Assembly: GCF_014200605.1 (NCBI RefSeq)
Contig: NZ_JACHCE010000009.1
Span: forward strand, 124,001 to 188,000
Length of the DNA: 64,000 bases
Direction of reading: 5' to 3'
Source of the DNA: Pedobacter cryoconitis
GTDB lineage: Bacteria; Bacteroidota; Bacteroidia; Sphingobacteriales; Sphingobacteriaceae
Shown here: in pieces, positions 52,849 through 62,416 of the stretch
How the letters are laid out: each line of letters starts with the position of its first letter
Position numbering within the stretch: the first letter of the stretch is position 1
Program-made: the position numbers and the translations under genes
Notes under the pieces: model-generated
What the model was told of the DNA's origin: nothing
The model's input: only the letters and a program-made list of their open reading frames with translations
The model's database searches: none

Positions 52849-55800
52849 TTAATCAGTTTTTTGTGGCTCTGCTAATGGTGGTCTTCTTCTGGCAAAAATA
52901 AATGCATCAGGAAATCCCCTGTGTTTTATTTTACGGACTATATTTTTTGCAGTTTCTATATCGTCCACTCCGGTTATAATCACGTTATAATTTGAATGGC
53001 CTGCGGGTTTGATCACCACAGTGAAATTAAATTCAGATACTAAATAATTCTGGGCAGCCTTCGCTTTATGGTAAGAAAGATGGGCCACCTGTAAAGTAAT
53101 ATCAAATTCTGATTGGGTCACTTTTTTCTCAGGTTTTTCTACTTGTTTACCGGACCTTCCACTCTGGTTCTCATTCTTACCTTTTTGAAATTCCCCCTGA
53201 ACACCAATTTTATCCAAAACCTTTTCTCTACTCAAAGAGTCCGCTGATTTCTCTTTTGTCCCCGCATCCTTTACCTGGCCATCAGTCAATATAAAATCCA
53301 ACCCATCAACCACAGCGCCATCCCTGCTCTTTTTAACATTGAAATCTAAAACCTCAGGAATAGATTTCAAATTTAACTTCAATAATTGTGCAGTATCTAT
53401 CCGGATCGTATAATCACCCGGGATCAAACCCATATAACTAAAATAACCATCACCTTCGGTCACCGTACGGGCAATGGATTTATCCTCATTTTTCCGATAG
53501 AAATTAACTATAATACGGCCCTGGCCTTTAACCTCACCATTACTTTTGATACTTACTTTTCCGGAAGCTTCGGCAACTACAGTAACAGGAACCTCTACAA
53601 TTTTGATCTTGTTCGGATCAATCGCTATGCTGAAATTATGTTTCTTCAATTGCCACGATATATTCTCAAAACTAGTAGGGTCAAGTTCCAGGATATAATT
53701 CACGTAAGGTTCCAGATCCATTATCCGGATCGTCGTATCCCGCTTATTCTGCTCAATACGGCCGCCATAACTGCGTAGTCTGAGTCCTTCGGCTGCCGGC
53801 TCACCCGGATCTCTCTGTCCATTGTAATTCAGGTCCAGATAAGGAACAACAGTGATCCCGCCTTTTCCTACACTGGTATGATTCGTTAAGCCAAGATATT
53901 TAGTAGGCTGGTCATAAATCAGACTGCCGCTTGCATATTGTAGAAACCTATAAGAATTATTGGTCTTACGTACAGATGCCCCGGTTTGTGCCATTGAAAA
54001 ATCATAGCGGATTCCGAACTCTATGTTTTCAATATTACTGGCGATATTTCTTTCGTAAGAAAGGTTTAAAAAACCATTCTTAAATAACCTGCGTTCCACT
54101 TCTTCCTTGTGACCAATAAATCTGCCTGAACCATATTCATATTGAACCTGCTGTGTATAACGCAGATTTTTTAAAATCATGGCCGTTACAGAAAGATTGG
54201 TATAGATATAAGGCGAAGCCTGCTCTGTAAAAAGCGCGTAGTTATTGATATTGGCATTCAGGTTCCAGATCACACCTGAAACAAGCCATTCTGTAGTCGT
54301 ATACCTGGTAGTAGGCAGGGTAATCTGATCGACCGTAATCCGCGTATAGGCAGAGAAATTCTTTCCCCTGAACGGAGCCGACACAATTGCTTTCCTTTCT
54401 TCCAGATAAGTATTATTGATAGCTGTTTGTCCTCGCTTGTACCAGGTATCATTGAGCTCTAATTGTATTCCTGATGGTAATCTATAACTCAATATCCCTT
54501 TAGTGCGTACCCCGTATGTATATTCTCCTGAAAGCAAAAGATTATTGAATAATCTGGCGGATGAATTGATAAAAGGCATAGTTGGACCAGAAGTAACCGA
54601 AGAAAGATATTCCGTTCCACCGCCGATGGTTACCGTTTTGGTCAGCCCGTAATTAGCGCTGAAACGGGAATATTTAGATTGGATACCATCCTCAACAATA
54701 CCTGCACTGGCTGTATATTCAAATTCGTTTTTAGGTAAGAAGTTAAAAGGAATGCTGATATTCTGTTCGCTGGTCCGTTCTTCGCCCAAAGGACCATAAA
54801 ACTTTAATTTCACAAGCGAACTTCCATAAACCAGCGGGACTTCAAAAGTATAATAACCAGACGCATCAGCCCGGACATAACTGACTAACGTATTGTTCAC
54901 ATAGAGCTCAACTATCCAGTTTGGCTGTGTGGTATTGCTTAAAGTATAAGTGCCAAACGAACGCCTGTAGGTAGTTGGCGCATTGGTTACCTGTGCACCG
55001 ACAATCGGCGCAAAAATAGAAGCTGTTGACTGTCCGAAAATTTTACCAGCCATCACCTGTTTGAATAAGTGGCTGTCATTATTTGCCAGTCGCCATAAAT
55101 AGTACTGATCACGCTCCTGCAGTGGCTGCGTACTATGGTAATTGATAGAGACATTGGTTTCTCCACCTAAAATAACACCGCCCAGTCCAAGAACAACCCT
55201 GGTATCCGAAGTGGCCTGTTTTTCCTGTGTATTAATCACAGACCAATCGGCCGTGCCAAAATGAAATAAGGGATATGTTCTTTTAATAGTCGTATCAACT
55301 TTGATTTCACCTTTGAGCTGGCTCAGGTTGTTACGCATTTCCGCCTGTCGCATTTCACGCATCACAGGTAATTCGAGCGAGGTGCTGACAATAACCGATA
55401 GATTCCTAAAACTAAAAATACAATACAGACCGAAAATCTTACCCATATAATCAGCATTCAGATATAAACTGGTATTTGTTTTAATCAGGTCTTCGGGTTT
55501 AACCGGATAAACTTTATCCTTATACCTGATTAGATTATTAGTTTTATCAATCAGGTAAGTATCAGGCTGATTGATGAAAAAACCGCTGATTGAATCCCGG
55601 CCTGCTGAAGGAGAATTTACTACTTTAAGAAAATCAAAAAGATCACTCACAGGCAGATAAACAGTTTGATCACGGATCAGAGAGGGGATTTCTATATTGC
55701 CGACCTGCGGGATGCTCAGGTATACCGGAACCTCTTCAAAATCGGGCTGTGATTGCGCCATGCTATGCAATGGCAAAAATAACTGTAGCAGGAATGCAGC

Positions 55801-55860
55801 AACAGTTATTCTTCTCAGGCCGATCAGAAAATAATAAAGTTCAGGTTTTGTATGAAGCAC
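52849..55860 (-). CDS. usher-like outer-membrane protein with C-terminal SPOR-like domain
   Basis: 1003 aa with signal peptide (to about 36, SMAQ). N-terminal usher-like domain (VPVYLSIPQVGNIEIPSLIRDQTVYLPVSDLFDFL), then a large barrel interrupted by a plug-type module around 300-380 (WIVELYVNNTLVSYVRADASGYYTFEVPLVYGSS, in pieces as in FimD/PapC-class ushers, then FLPKNEFEYTASAGIVEDG). After the barrel come Ig-like C-terminal domains (YLDLNYNGQRDPGEPAAEGLRL, about 680-880), a charged linker (880-915) and a SPOR-like repeat (about 919-990, FDITLQVAHLSYHKAKAAQNYL, FPDAFIFA). A SPOR domain binds denuded peptidoglycan and is not part of known ushers. It presumably secretes the neighbouring pilin subunits. 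Confidence 0.8.
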   Translation of the reverse strand: MLHTKPELYYFLIGLRRITVAAFLLQLFLPLHSMAQSQPDFEEVPVYLSIPQVGNIEIPSLIRDQTVYLPVSDLFDFLKVVNSPSAGRDSISGFFINQPDTYLIDKTNNLIRYKDKVYPVKPEDLIKTNTSLYLNADYMGKIFGLYCIFSFRNLSVIVSTSLELPVMREMRQAEMRNNLSQLKGEIKVDTTIKRTYPLFHFGTADWSVINTQEKQATSDTRVVLGLGGVILGGETNVSINYHSTQPLQERDQYYLWRLANNDSHLFKQVMAGKIFGQSTASIFAPIVGAQVTNAPTTYRRSFGTYTLSNTTQPNWIVELYVNNTLVSYVRADASGYYTFEVPLVYGSSLVKLKFYGPLGEERTSEQNISIPFNFLPKNEFEYTASAGIVEDGIQSKYSRFSANYGLTKTVTIGGGTEYLSSVTSGPTMPFINSSARLFNNLLLSGEYTYGVRTKGILSYRLPSGIQLELNDTWYKRGQTAINNTYLEERKAIVSAPFRGKNFSAYTRITVDQITLPTTRYTTTEWLVSGVIWNLNANINNYALFTEQASPYIYTNLSVTAMILKNLRYTQQVQYEYGSGRFIGHKEEVERRLFKNGFLNLSYERNIASNIENIEFGIRYDFSMAQTGASVRKTNNSYRFLQYASGSLIYDQPTKYLGLTNHTSVGKGGITVVPYLDLNYNGQRDPGEPAAEGLRLRSYGGRIEQNKRDTTIRIMDLEPYVNYILELDPTSFENISWQLKKHNFSIAIDPNKIKIVEVPVTVVAEASGKVSIKSNGEVKGQGRIIVNFYRKNEDKSIARTVTEGDGYFSYMGLIPGDYTIRIDTAQLLKLNLKSIPEVLDFNVKKSRDGAVVDGLDFILTDGQVKDAGTKEKSADSLSREKVLDKIGVQGEFQKGKNENQSGRSGKQVEKPEKKVTQSEFDITLQVAHLSYHKAKAAQNYLVSEFNFTVVIKPAGHSNYNVIITGVDDIETAKNIVRKIKHRGFPDAFIFARRRPPLAEPQKTD

Positions 55861-55902
55861 AGGCGAAGAATGAGATTGTTATTTAAGGAATGAGATTATG
55901 AT

Positions 55903-56424
55903 TTACTGTTGAATAAAAGTGACTGAAAAAGTACCGCTGTAATTGCCCGGTGGATTGGCAGGCGGGGTACCTACTGTTAGCGTTCCGCCTATAGTCAGCT
56001 GTGTACGGCTTGGCGATACAGCAGTTGCAATAAAAGGAGAACCCAGGCTGGACGGACCGATATGCATCGTCATTGAACCTCCATTACTACCGGTTAAAGT
56101 CACATCCGGGCCATTGCTAATGGTTACAAGGGTACCTGGTTCTGCATCTACCTGGAAAATTGCAGGTGAATAAGAAAATCCGAGATTGACCTGTATAACA
56201 CTTCCGGTAACCGATCTGGAACCGTTTGGAAAAATAATGACCGAACCTCCGGAGCCCCCCTGTGTAAATGCCCCAAAACTTAATCCCTGCGCGGGATTGA
56301 CAAAAATTAATATAGGTCTCGGAGGTTTTTCCTGAGCATAACTATAGAGATTACAAAAAAGCAATAACACCATACCCGTCATCAGGAGCTGTCTTGTAAA
56401 CGATATTTTGTTAGGCTGATCCAT
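55903..56424 (-). CDS. DUF4402-related pilin-like minor subunit
   Basis: 173 aa with signal peptide (to about 30, YSYAQ). It has the same overall plan as the DUF4402 pilins (FVNPAQGLSFGAFTQG, NGSRSVTG, LTIGGTLTVGTPPANPPGNYSGTFSVTFIQQ) but is divergent and has a different N-terminal strand. It sits just upstream of the usher gene, a usual place for adaptor or anchor subunits in chaperone-usher operons. Its start overlaps the stop of the gene before it by one base (TAATG). Confidence 0.75.
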   Translation of the reverse strand: MDQPNKISFTRQLLMTGMVLLLFCNLYSYAQEKPPRPILIFVNPAQGLSFGAFTQGGSGGSVIIFPNGSRSVTGSVIQVNLGFSYSPAIFQVDAEPGTLVTISNGPDVTLTGSNGGSMTMHIGPSSLGSPFIATAVSPSRTQLTIGGTLTVGTPPANPPGNYSGTFSVTFIQQ

Positions 56425-58169
56425 TAGTTTAGGAATATTTTTTTGGAGTGAATACTGCTCGAAGAAACAAAGCTGACTATATATATTCCAGTGTTTACAC
56501 TGGTATTAATTTCATAAGTCCCATTCCCATTCAGTTTTTGCCGGAACAATACCTGACCTAATAAATTGACGAGTATCAGATCTCCGTTTTGTTCTGTTTC
56601 CAGATCTATATAAACTGTGAGTTTGCCATTAGAACCTGATACATTGAAAATATCTTTACTGGAATTTGGATTAATAGCCGTTTTAAGGGGTTTAAACCGC
56701 ATAGAAAAACGGCCTGCATAGTCTCCAGAAGGCAGCTGTAAACTAAATGTCCTGTTTTCGGTGAGAATCTGGTTGCTGCCTGTTTTTGCATCACTTAAAT
56801 AGACCTGTAATCCGGCAGGCAGATTCTCTATATTCCGCATATTAAAATCAATTAATCCACTTTTATCAGTGCTTAAGACTAGTGGAATCACAGTATTGGT
56901 ATCAATTGAGGGTAAAGCATAAATAGCCAGTTTAGTGGCATCGCTGGCAATGCCATATAAATTAGGGACCTGATCATTGGTATTCATCAGTTTAATCGCA
57001 TCCAGCTTAGAATCAAATCCTGTAGTGGCAATTTCTTCCGTATAAACTACAATAGGATCGGATGAATCCGGACTGCCGGCATAACCAGCACTTAATCTTA
57101 ATAAGGTTCGTGGTTTCAGCGCAGAAGGATCACTGATCGCAGAAGTCTTATGAAACACGGGTGATAAATTATTTACCCTCACCGGATTGCTGAGTGCGAG
57201 CGTTGCTGTAACCGGGAAAGTCCCATTACTGACATGGACAAAGAAACCCTGCATAGAGGCAATAATATTGTTAGCAATACCATCGCTGGATACATTGTTG
57301 ATATAACTGCTATAAGTACCGGTATATTGACTGGTGGTGCCAGAATCAAAAAAATAGATCGCATTATCAATATTTGTTTTTGTCCAGCCGGTACTTGCAT
57401 TCCAGTCTATTGGAGAGGGATAGGGATTGCCCACCAGGTTAAAGCCTAAAGTATAGGGCTGATTGGTATTAAACAGCGTAGAAGAAAGTGTCCCGTTGCT
57501 GACCACCCCGGTTATAGTCACTAATTTTTGCGCAGTCAATGCCCCAAAATCAGCGGCATATCCTTTCAAAGGATTAAGTAGATTAGTTGTGGTAGAATAA
57601 TTTGTCCAGCCGGAACTCGCCTTGCTTTCTATATAAGTATAGAAATTTGGAAAAGCTGCATTTAAATCTACGGTACTTGCAAAAGCATTCACTGTGGCAG
57701 CGGTAAATGGCGAACTGAAGTATTTATAGCCAAAACCAGCTGCAAGATAACGCTGCATAGTTAAGTTACCTGTCACCACCCCGATCCCGCTACCGTCTAT
57801 CAGGGCAGTTTGAGTGGCTGTTGACAATAGAGTAAGGTTGCCATTGGCATTTAATGAACCATTGCTTAGCAGTACGCCTCCAATCTGCTGACTACTGTTT
57901 ACTGTTGTTGTACTTCCGCTATTTATATTCAGCTGGTTAAATGTCGTATTGGTTGTGCCGTTAAGTGTTTGCGTGGTGCCCGCAAAGGTTACTGCACCTC
58001 CGTTTTGTGTAAAAGAACCGTTATTTGTGAAATTCTGATAGGTCATTAAGTTGCCATTGTTTGCAATGACATAGGCACCTGATGAAATGATAATCCCTTG
58101 TCCGGATATGGAAAAAGGGGTAAGGAGTAAAAATAGGATACTGGCCGTTAAATAGATCTTAGCTCTCAT
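56424..58169 (-). CDS. secreted surface protein with type IX secretion sorting domain
   Basis: 581 aa with signal peptide (to about 24, SISGQ). The N-terminal half is rich in Asn, Thr and Ser with strand-like repeats (NNGSFTQNGGAVTFAGTTQTLNGTTNTTFNQLNI). The C-terminal about 75 residues (LTVYIDLETEQNGDLILVNLLGQVLFRQKL, TGIYIVSFVSSSSIHSKKIFLN) are a type A T9SS sorting domain that directs export to the cell surface. It lies in the same unit as chaperone and usher, 17 bases downstream of the PATR-like gene. Function unknown; an adhesin is plausible. Confidence 0.85.
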   Translation of the reverse strand: MRAKIYLTASILFLLLTPFSISGQGIIISSGAYVIANNGNLMTYQNFTNNGSFTQNGGAVTFAGTTQTLNGTTNTTFNQLNINSGSTTTVNSSQQIGGVLLSNGSLNANGNLTLLSTATQTALIDGSGIGVVTGNLTMQRYLAAGFGYKYFSSPFTAATVNAFASTVDLNAAFPNFYTYIESKASSGWTNYSTTTNLLNPLKGYAADFGALTAQKLVTITGVVSNGTLSSTLFNTNQPYTLGFNLVGNPYPSPIDWNASTGWTKTNIDNAIYFFDSGTTSQYTGTYSSYINNVSSDGIANNIIASMQGFFVHVSNGTFPVTATLALSNPVRVNNLSPVFHKTSAISDPSALKPRTLLRLSAGYAGSPDSSDPIVVYTEEIATTGFDSKLDAIKLMNTNDQVPNLYGIASDATKLAIYALPSIDTNTVIPLVLSTDKSGLIDFNMRNIENLPAGLQVYLSDAKTGSNQILTENRTFSLQLPSGDYAGRFSMRFKPLKTAINPNSSKDIFNVSGSNGKLTVYIDLETEQNGDLILVNLLGQVLFRQKLNGNGTYEINTSVNTGIYIVSFVSSSSIHSKKIFLN

Positions 58170-58186
58170 GGTTCTTCTCCTGTTCT

Positions 58187-59611
58187 TTATCTTTTGACCG
58201 TTACACCACTTCCTAAATTTACAGTCACGGTTGTTCCCCCGCTTGCTATCCCGCTGATTACTGCTGTTCCGTTAATTTGCAGGGCAGGCGCAGCAATCAT
58301 TAAGCCTGACCAGGTTACTGCGTTCCAGGTAAAACCAGTGCTTGCACCGGTCAATATGATATTTATAGTTCTGCCTAAAAGCGTCAGTGAGGCCGGTATA
58401 ACCATTGTCCCTGAACTTGCAGAAGTTGGTGCAGTGGTCGCATTCACCGCAATATTCCAGGTCGTGCTTGAAGGCAGTGCATTGGGAAAAGCAAGCGTCC
58501 CGGCATTAACTGTAGTCAGTCCTGTATAGGTATTGGCAGTTCCGGTCAATGTCAATGTACCAGTTCCTACTTTGGTTAAAGCAATTACAGGGGTACCACT
58601 TGTTTGCGGATTGTTCTGAACAGAGCCTGCATAAGTCGTATTGGTATTCAATGCCCCGATCTGAAAAGTTTTGGTACCCGATCCGCTAAAACCACCTATG
58701 GAGGTAGCAGAATTGGAGCCCGATAATGCACCTAACTGGACTATAGGGGTTGCGGCAGCCGTAGTTTCGATAAACCCGAATAACCCGCTCAGATCCCAGC
58801 TCGCGGCGGCACTTCCGGTATTTGCAGCATTACCCGCACCCTGATTATCTGACCACATTATGCCTCTGGAGACCGAGGGTTCTGAAAAATTACCGGTAAA
58901 ACCACTGTTGTTTCCAAAAAGCCTTAAAGTCTGGGTACCTGCACCACTGATGTTAAGCGTGCCCCCGCCAGAGATATTGCCCGATATATTAATACCAAGC
59001 GTAGCGATATTAGCGGAAAGGGTTGCCCCCGGAGAAATGACAACCGGGGTACTTAGTGTTGGTGTATAGGGGGTACTGGTTCCATTCGCTAATAACAAAG
59101 TACCAGAACTTACAGTTGTAGTGCCGGTATAAGTATTGGTGCCACCTAAAGTTACTGTACCTGTGCCTGTTAGTGTTAAGCCGTTTGTCCCTGCCAGAAC
59201 ACTATTAATAGTGGCACTTGTGTTGGCGATGATATTGCCCGAATTGTTAGTAATAGTCCCTCCTGAAAGGGTGAAATTTCCACTGGCAACCGGATTAAAC
59301 AATAAAGATTGGGCAATCTGAGTACCAGAAACCGTAACTGTACCGGCTGCGGCAACACCGGGGCTTCCGCCAAAAATAGCTGTAGCAGATGGTCGCCATA
59401 ATAAATTGCTGATCCCGTTATTGAAAGTCCAGTTCCGGGTACTGTTATCCCAGTTCCCGCTGCCATTATCTATTTGATTATTGCTCAGCGTATTGTCCCA
59501 TATCAATGCGGCCGGAGACCCATTCAGTGCCCAGAACTGCTTCTGCTCACTTTGAGCCAAAACCGGCATCCAGTAAGAAAGGGCGAGTATGAGGTAAACA
59601 GTCTTCAGCAT
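58187..59611 (-). CDS. secreted protein with autotransporter-associated beta-strand repeats
   Basis: 474 aa with signal peptide (to about 19, PVLA). Repeats such as LTLTGTGTVTLGGTNTYTGTTTVSSGTLLLANG and LTLTGTANTYTGLTTVNAGTL are PATR units, which stack as a beta-helix in autotransporter passengers. There is no translocator barrel, and the C-terminus (TAVISGIASGGTTVTVNLGSGVTVKR) is not a T9SS sorting domain. Export beyond the periplasm must therefore use another route, perhaps the usher. 17 bases before the T9SS gene. Confidence 0.8.
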   Translation of the reverse strand: MLKTVYLILALSYWMPVLAQSEQKQFWALNGSPAALIWDNTLSNNQIDNGSGNWDNSTRNWTFNNGISNLLWRPSATAIFGGSPGVAAAGTVTVSGTQIAQSLLFNPVASGNFTLSGGTITNNSGNIIANTSATINSVLAGTNGLTLTGTGTVTLGGTNTYTGTTTVSSGTLLLANGTSTPYTPTLSTPVVISPGATLSANIATLGINISGNISGGGTLNISGAGTQTLRLFGNNSGFTGNFSEPSVSRGIMWSDNQGAGNAANTGSAAASWDLSGLFGFIETTAAATPIVQLGALSGSNSATSIGGFSGSGTKTFQIGALNTNTTYAGSVQNNPQTSGTPVIALTKVGTGTLTLTGTANTYTGLTTVNAGTLAFPNALPSSTTWNIAVNATTAPTSASSGTMVIPASLTLLGRTINIILTGASTGFTWNAVTWSGLMIAAPALQINGTAVISGIASGGTTVTVNLGSGVTVKR

Positions 59612-59628
59612 AATTCATTCTTTGAGCG

Positions 59629-60861
59629 TCAGTTATAATTATATCCTATGGTCCAGAAATAATTTGTCCCATCATAAAAATAGGAGAGCACATCTACGGC
59701 ATTTGCTGTGGTGGTCAGTGTAACCACACCTGCGCCAGCATTGATCACTTTAGATCCGGCAGGTAAAGTCAGTGTCCTTGAGCCTGTGGCATCCTGTTTG
59801 ACTTTGATCAGGCCATACATGCCGGCTGTTGCATTGATGATAGTTAAGGTACTGTTGCCTGTTAAGGTTACAGCTGCGGTAGCCCCTTTGGTCTGGTCCC
59901 AGGTAATTGTTCCTGAAGACAGGGTCTGTAAAGTAGAAGAATAATTAGGGGCAACAACAGTACTGTCAAAGCTTGCCCTGCCTTTGACATCGAATTTATA
60001 CAAAGGCGTTTTGCCTATACCCACGTTCCCGGTTCCATTGATACGCATGCGTTCATTGGTAGCGGCTGTGCCTCCGGTAAAGAGCAACAGGTTTTTTGCG
60101 GCGGTTCCGTTTCCGATGGCAAAGTCATTACCAGTACTGTATATATAAGCGTTACTTGCACCAGCAATAATACCTGTAGCGGTGTTCCCGCTTGAATTGA
60201 TCCCTACGTTCACAAAATTAGTGGTTTGGGTGGCGGCATCGTTACTGGCTACTAAATCGGAACTTGCATTTGCTGTGGGGGACATATTTTGAATATTCAG
60301 CTGCAAATAATTATCTATATAACCCTTACCCGCTATGATATTGTATGAAGTGGTCGGATTAGCTGCCGTAGCCCCCCCGTCAACAAGCAGTCTTTCTCTT
60401 GCAGGGCTGGCTGTAAATATTGGGGATAAACCTATGCCAACACTTCCTATACTATCGACTAAAACACGCTGAATATTATTGGTACGGAGTTTTAGATTGA
60501 CGTTATCTGTTGTCCCCAGAAAATTAGTGATTGCACTGGTACCGCTGTTACCTGTGGTTGACCATCCTGTTCCGCTGCCGGATGCAAATAATGTCCAGGC
60601 TGCGGCAGTGCCGTTATAAAAGTAAAATCCTTTGGTTCCGTCAGTCTGATAAACAAGCAGCCCGTCTGCCGGAGTTGTAATGGCTGTGCGTTGAGCCTGA
60701 GTCATTCTGGGAGCTAAAAAACCTTTTAGTACAGATTTTACATCCAGAACAGAAGAGGCATTTCCTGTAGTATACGTGGCATCATCAGTGACAACTACAG
60801 TTTGTGAAAAAACCTTGCCGGAAAGAAAAATTAATACAATTAAAAAAAACAGTTTTCTCAT
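59629..60861 (-). CDS. secreted tail-fibre-like surface protein
   Basis: 410 aa with signal peptide (to about 19, VFSQ). The N-terminal block ASSVLDVKSVLKGFLAPRMTQAQRTAI, then ADGLLVYQTDGTKGFYFYNG is common in Bacteroidota surface proteins and phage-type fibres. It is Gly/Thr/Asn rich and likely beta-structured. It ends in WTIGYNYN, and the three DUF4402 pilins also end in NYN. A tip-type adhesin of the pilus is possible but unproven. 17 bases before the PATR-like gene. Confidence 0.7.
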   Translation of the reverse strand: MRKLFFLIVLIFLSGKVFSQTVVVTDDATYTTGNASSVLDVKSVLKGFLAPRMTQAQRTAITTPADGLLVYQTDGTKGFYFYNGTAAAWTLFASGSGTGWSTTGNSGTSAITNFLGTTDNVNLKLRTNNIQRVLVDSIGSVGIGLSPIFTASPARERLLVDGGATAANPTTSYNIIAGKGYIDNYLQLNIQNMSPTANASSDLVASNDAATQTTNFVNVGINSSGNTATGIIAGASNAYIYSTGNDFAIGNGTAAKNLLLFTGGTAATNERMRINGTGNVGIGKTPLYKFDVKGRASFDSTVVAPNYSSTLQTLSSGTITWDQTKGATAAVTLTGNSTLTIINATAGMYGLIKVKQDATGSRTLTLPAGSKVINAGAGVVTLTTTANAVDVLSYFYDGTNYFWTIGYNYN

Positions 60862-60917
60862 ACGTATCGTATTTTATATCCAACTTTCGGGAGTAAATTA
60901 GCTACTCACTCTTATGA

Positions 60918-61787
60918 TTATTTAAGCACCAGATCAGCTTCTGCGAATTTTTCCGGTTTGGCATCTGCCTGTGCAGCATAAACAATATGCAGTTTGCCAG
61001 TACGGTAATTTATAGCCGGAACAGCATCGAGGTTAAGCTGGAACCTGCGCAAGGCATTAGGGGTATAAACAGAAACACCATTGACCACACCAACAGGGGT
61101 AGTCTTGCCATTTGGGTCAATATACGTTACTTTAATATCACCATAAACTGACATATTTCCAGTTCGGTTCAGCGTCATTTTTAGCAGGGGTTTATTACCG
61201 TCTTCAGTTTGAAGGGACAGGTCAGATAAACTGGTTGCAGTAGTAGATTCTCCATTTCTAATGATAATCGGAATAGCTATCCCAAAAACCGCAGTTAATT
61301 TTACGGTGATTGAAGTATTATTTTTCACCGTATCTTTCTCACCAAGCGGTTTTTCATTAGGCACTGCCCTAAAATATAAATGAGATCTGTATTCTCCCGG
61401 AGTTAGCTGACTGGTATTGGTTAATTGTAGTTTAATAACCTGCGCTTCGTTAGGGGCAAGGACTACATTACGCGGAAAGAAGCGGAAGTTTTTATCTGCA
61501 AAATTCTGACCAGGATCAGGTTCAGTAATGGCCTCAAAATTACCATCTTCCTTCATTCTGTACTCTACTACAGATACCACATATCTGGCTGTATCTTTCC
61601 CTGTATTGGCCAGATTCAGTTCCTGAGTCCTTTTGGGGCCTTCAAAAACTACCCTTCTTGGCATAATCAGTAAATTCCCCTGTGCATTTGCAAGAATCGG
61701 AGACCAGCAGGCATAAGTTAATAGCAACGAAAAAACAACAATGAAATTCTGAACTGGTAATTGTTTTTTGCTCATTCTGTATATCAA
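60918..61787 (-). CDS. PapD-like periplasmic pilus chaperone
   Basis: 289 aa with a signal segment to about 35 (ILANAQG). Two Ig-like domains: the first (about 38-155) has MPRRVVFEGPKRTQELNLANTG and NVVLAPNEAQVIKLQL, and EYRSHLYFRAVP, as in PapD/FimC; the arginine of PRRVVFEG fits the position of the conserved subunit-binding Arg. Then TVKLTAVFGIAIPIIIRNG resembles the archaic chaperone class. The second domain covers about 175-280. It would fold and cap the DUF4402 subunits in the periplasm. Start ATG 61787; ATG 61775 (MSKKQ) is an alternative. Nine bases after the pilin gene. Confidence 0.85.
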   Translation of the reverse strand: MIYRMSKKQLPVQNFIVVFSLLLTYACWSPILANAQGNLLIMPRRVVFEGPKRTQELNLANTGKDTARYVVSVVEYRMKEDGNFEAITEPDPGQNFADKNFRFFPRNVVLAPNEAQVIKLQLTNTSQLTPGEYRSHLYFRAVPNEKPLGEKDTVKNNTSITVKLTAVFGIAIPIIIRNGESTTATSLSDLSLQTEDGNKPLLKMTLNRTGNMSVYGDIKVTYIDPNGKTTPVGVVNGVSVYTPNALRRFQLNLDAVPAINYRTGKLHIVYAAQADAKPEKFAEADLVLK

Positions 61788-61796
61788 ATTGCTGGA

Positions 61797-62309
61797 TTAA
61801 TTATAGTTAACAGTTACACTGAAAGGAGTAGCAGAAGTATAGGTACCTGCTACCTGGCTGCCACCGACATTTAAAGTTGCACCTACATTAAGAGTTTGTG
61901 TGCCTGCCGTTAAAGTACCCGTTGCAGACGGTGTACTGGTAAAAGTTGTTACGGTCATGTTATTAGCTCCGCTTGATATAGTCAGTGCAGTTGAAGGCAA
62001 TGTAATTGCATAGGTATAGGCGCCCTGACCGTTTACAGTAAATGAAGCAGCGGTCACTGTTCCTGCTGTGGCTGGAAGCGTCACACCACCTGTCGAAGTT
62101 CTGGTACCAGCCGGCGTTAATACAACTGTTCCCGCAGTGGCATTTACTGCAACGTTACCAAAATTCATATCTACAGTTTTTGTAATACTGATAGGGGTTA
62201 CAATAGTGGCAGATGCATTGGCCGTAGCTGTTGCCTGCGCAAAAGAGGAGGAGATGGCTAAGGATACCAGGACAAAAGTAATTCCGATTGAAGATAGGAA
62301 GTTTTTCAT
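61797..62309 (-). CDS. DUF4402 pilin-like subunit (copy B)
   Basis: 170 aa, signal peptide to about residue 24. Same domain plan as copy C and nearly identical in the mature part; it ends in GTYTSATPFSVTVNYN. Candidate major pilin because it lies beside the chaperone gene near the start of the operon. The leader between it and the preceding pilin gene holds the hairpin at 62417-62443. Confidence 0.85.
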   Translation of the reverse strand: MKNFLSSIGITFVLVSLAISSSFAQATATANASATIVTPISITKTVDMNFGNVAVNATAGTVVLTPAGTRTSTGGVTLPATAGTVTAASFTVNGQGAYTYAITLPSTALTISSGANNMTVTTFTSTPSATGTLTAGTQTLNVGATLNVGGSQVAGTYTSATPFSVTVNYN

Positions 62310-62416
62310 AACGGTTTAGTTTAGGTTGTCTTAAGAATATGTTTTTCTTCTGTATATGGTAAATGAATATACCGAATTATATCAGTATAGGGTTTTTTTT
62401 CGTCCCGTTCATTTTG

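Noticed and set aside
53386..53778. 130-codon + strand frame inside the usher gene
   Set aside because: Shadow of the long usher frame, which has signal peptide and domain structure.
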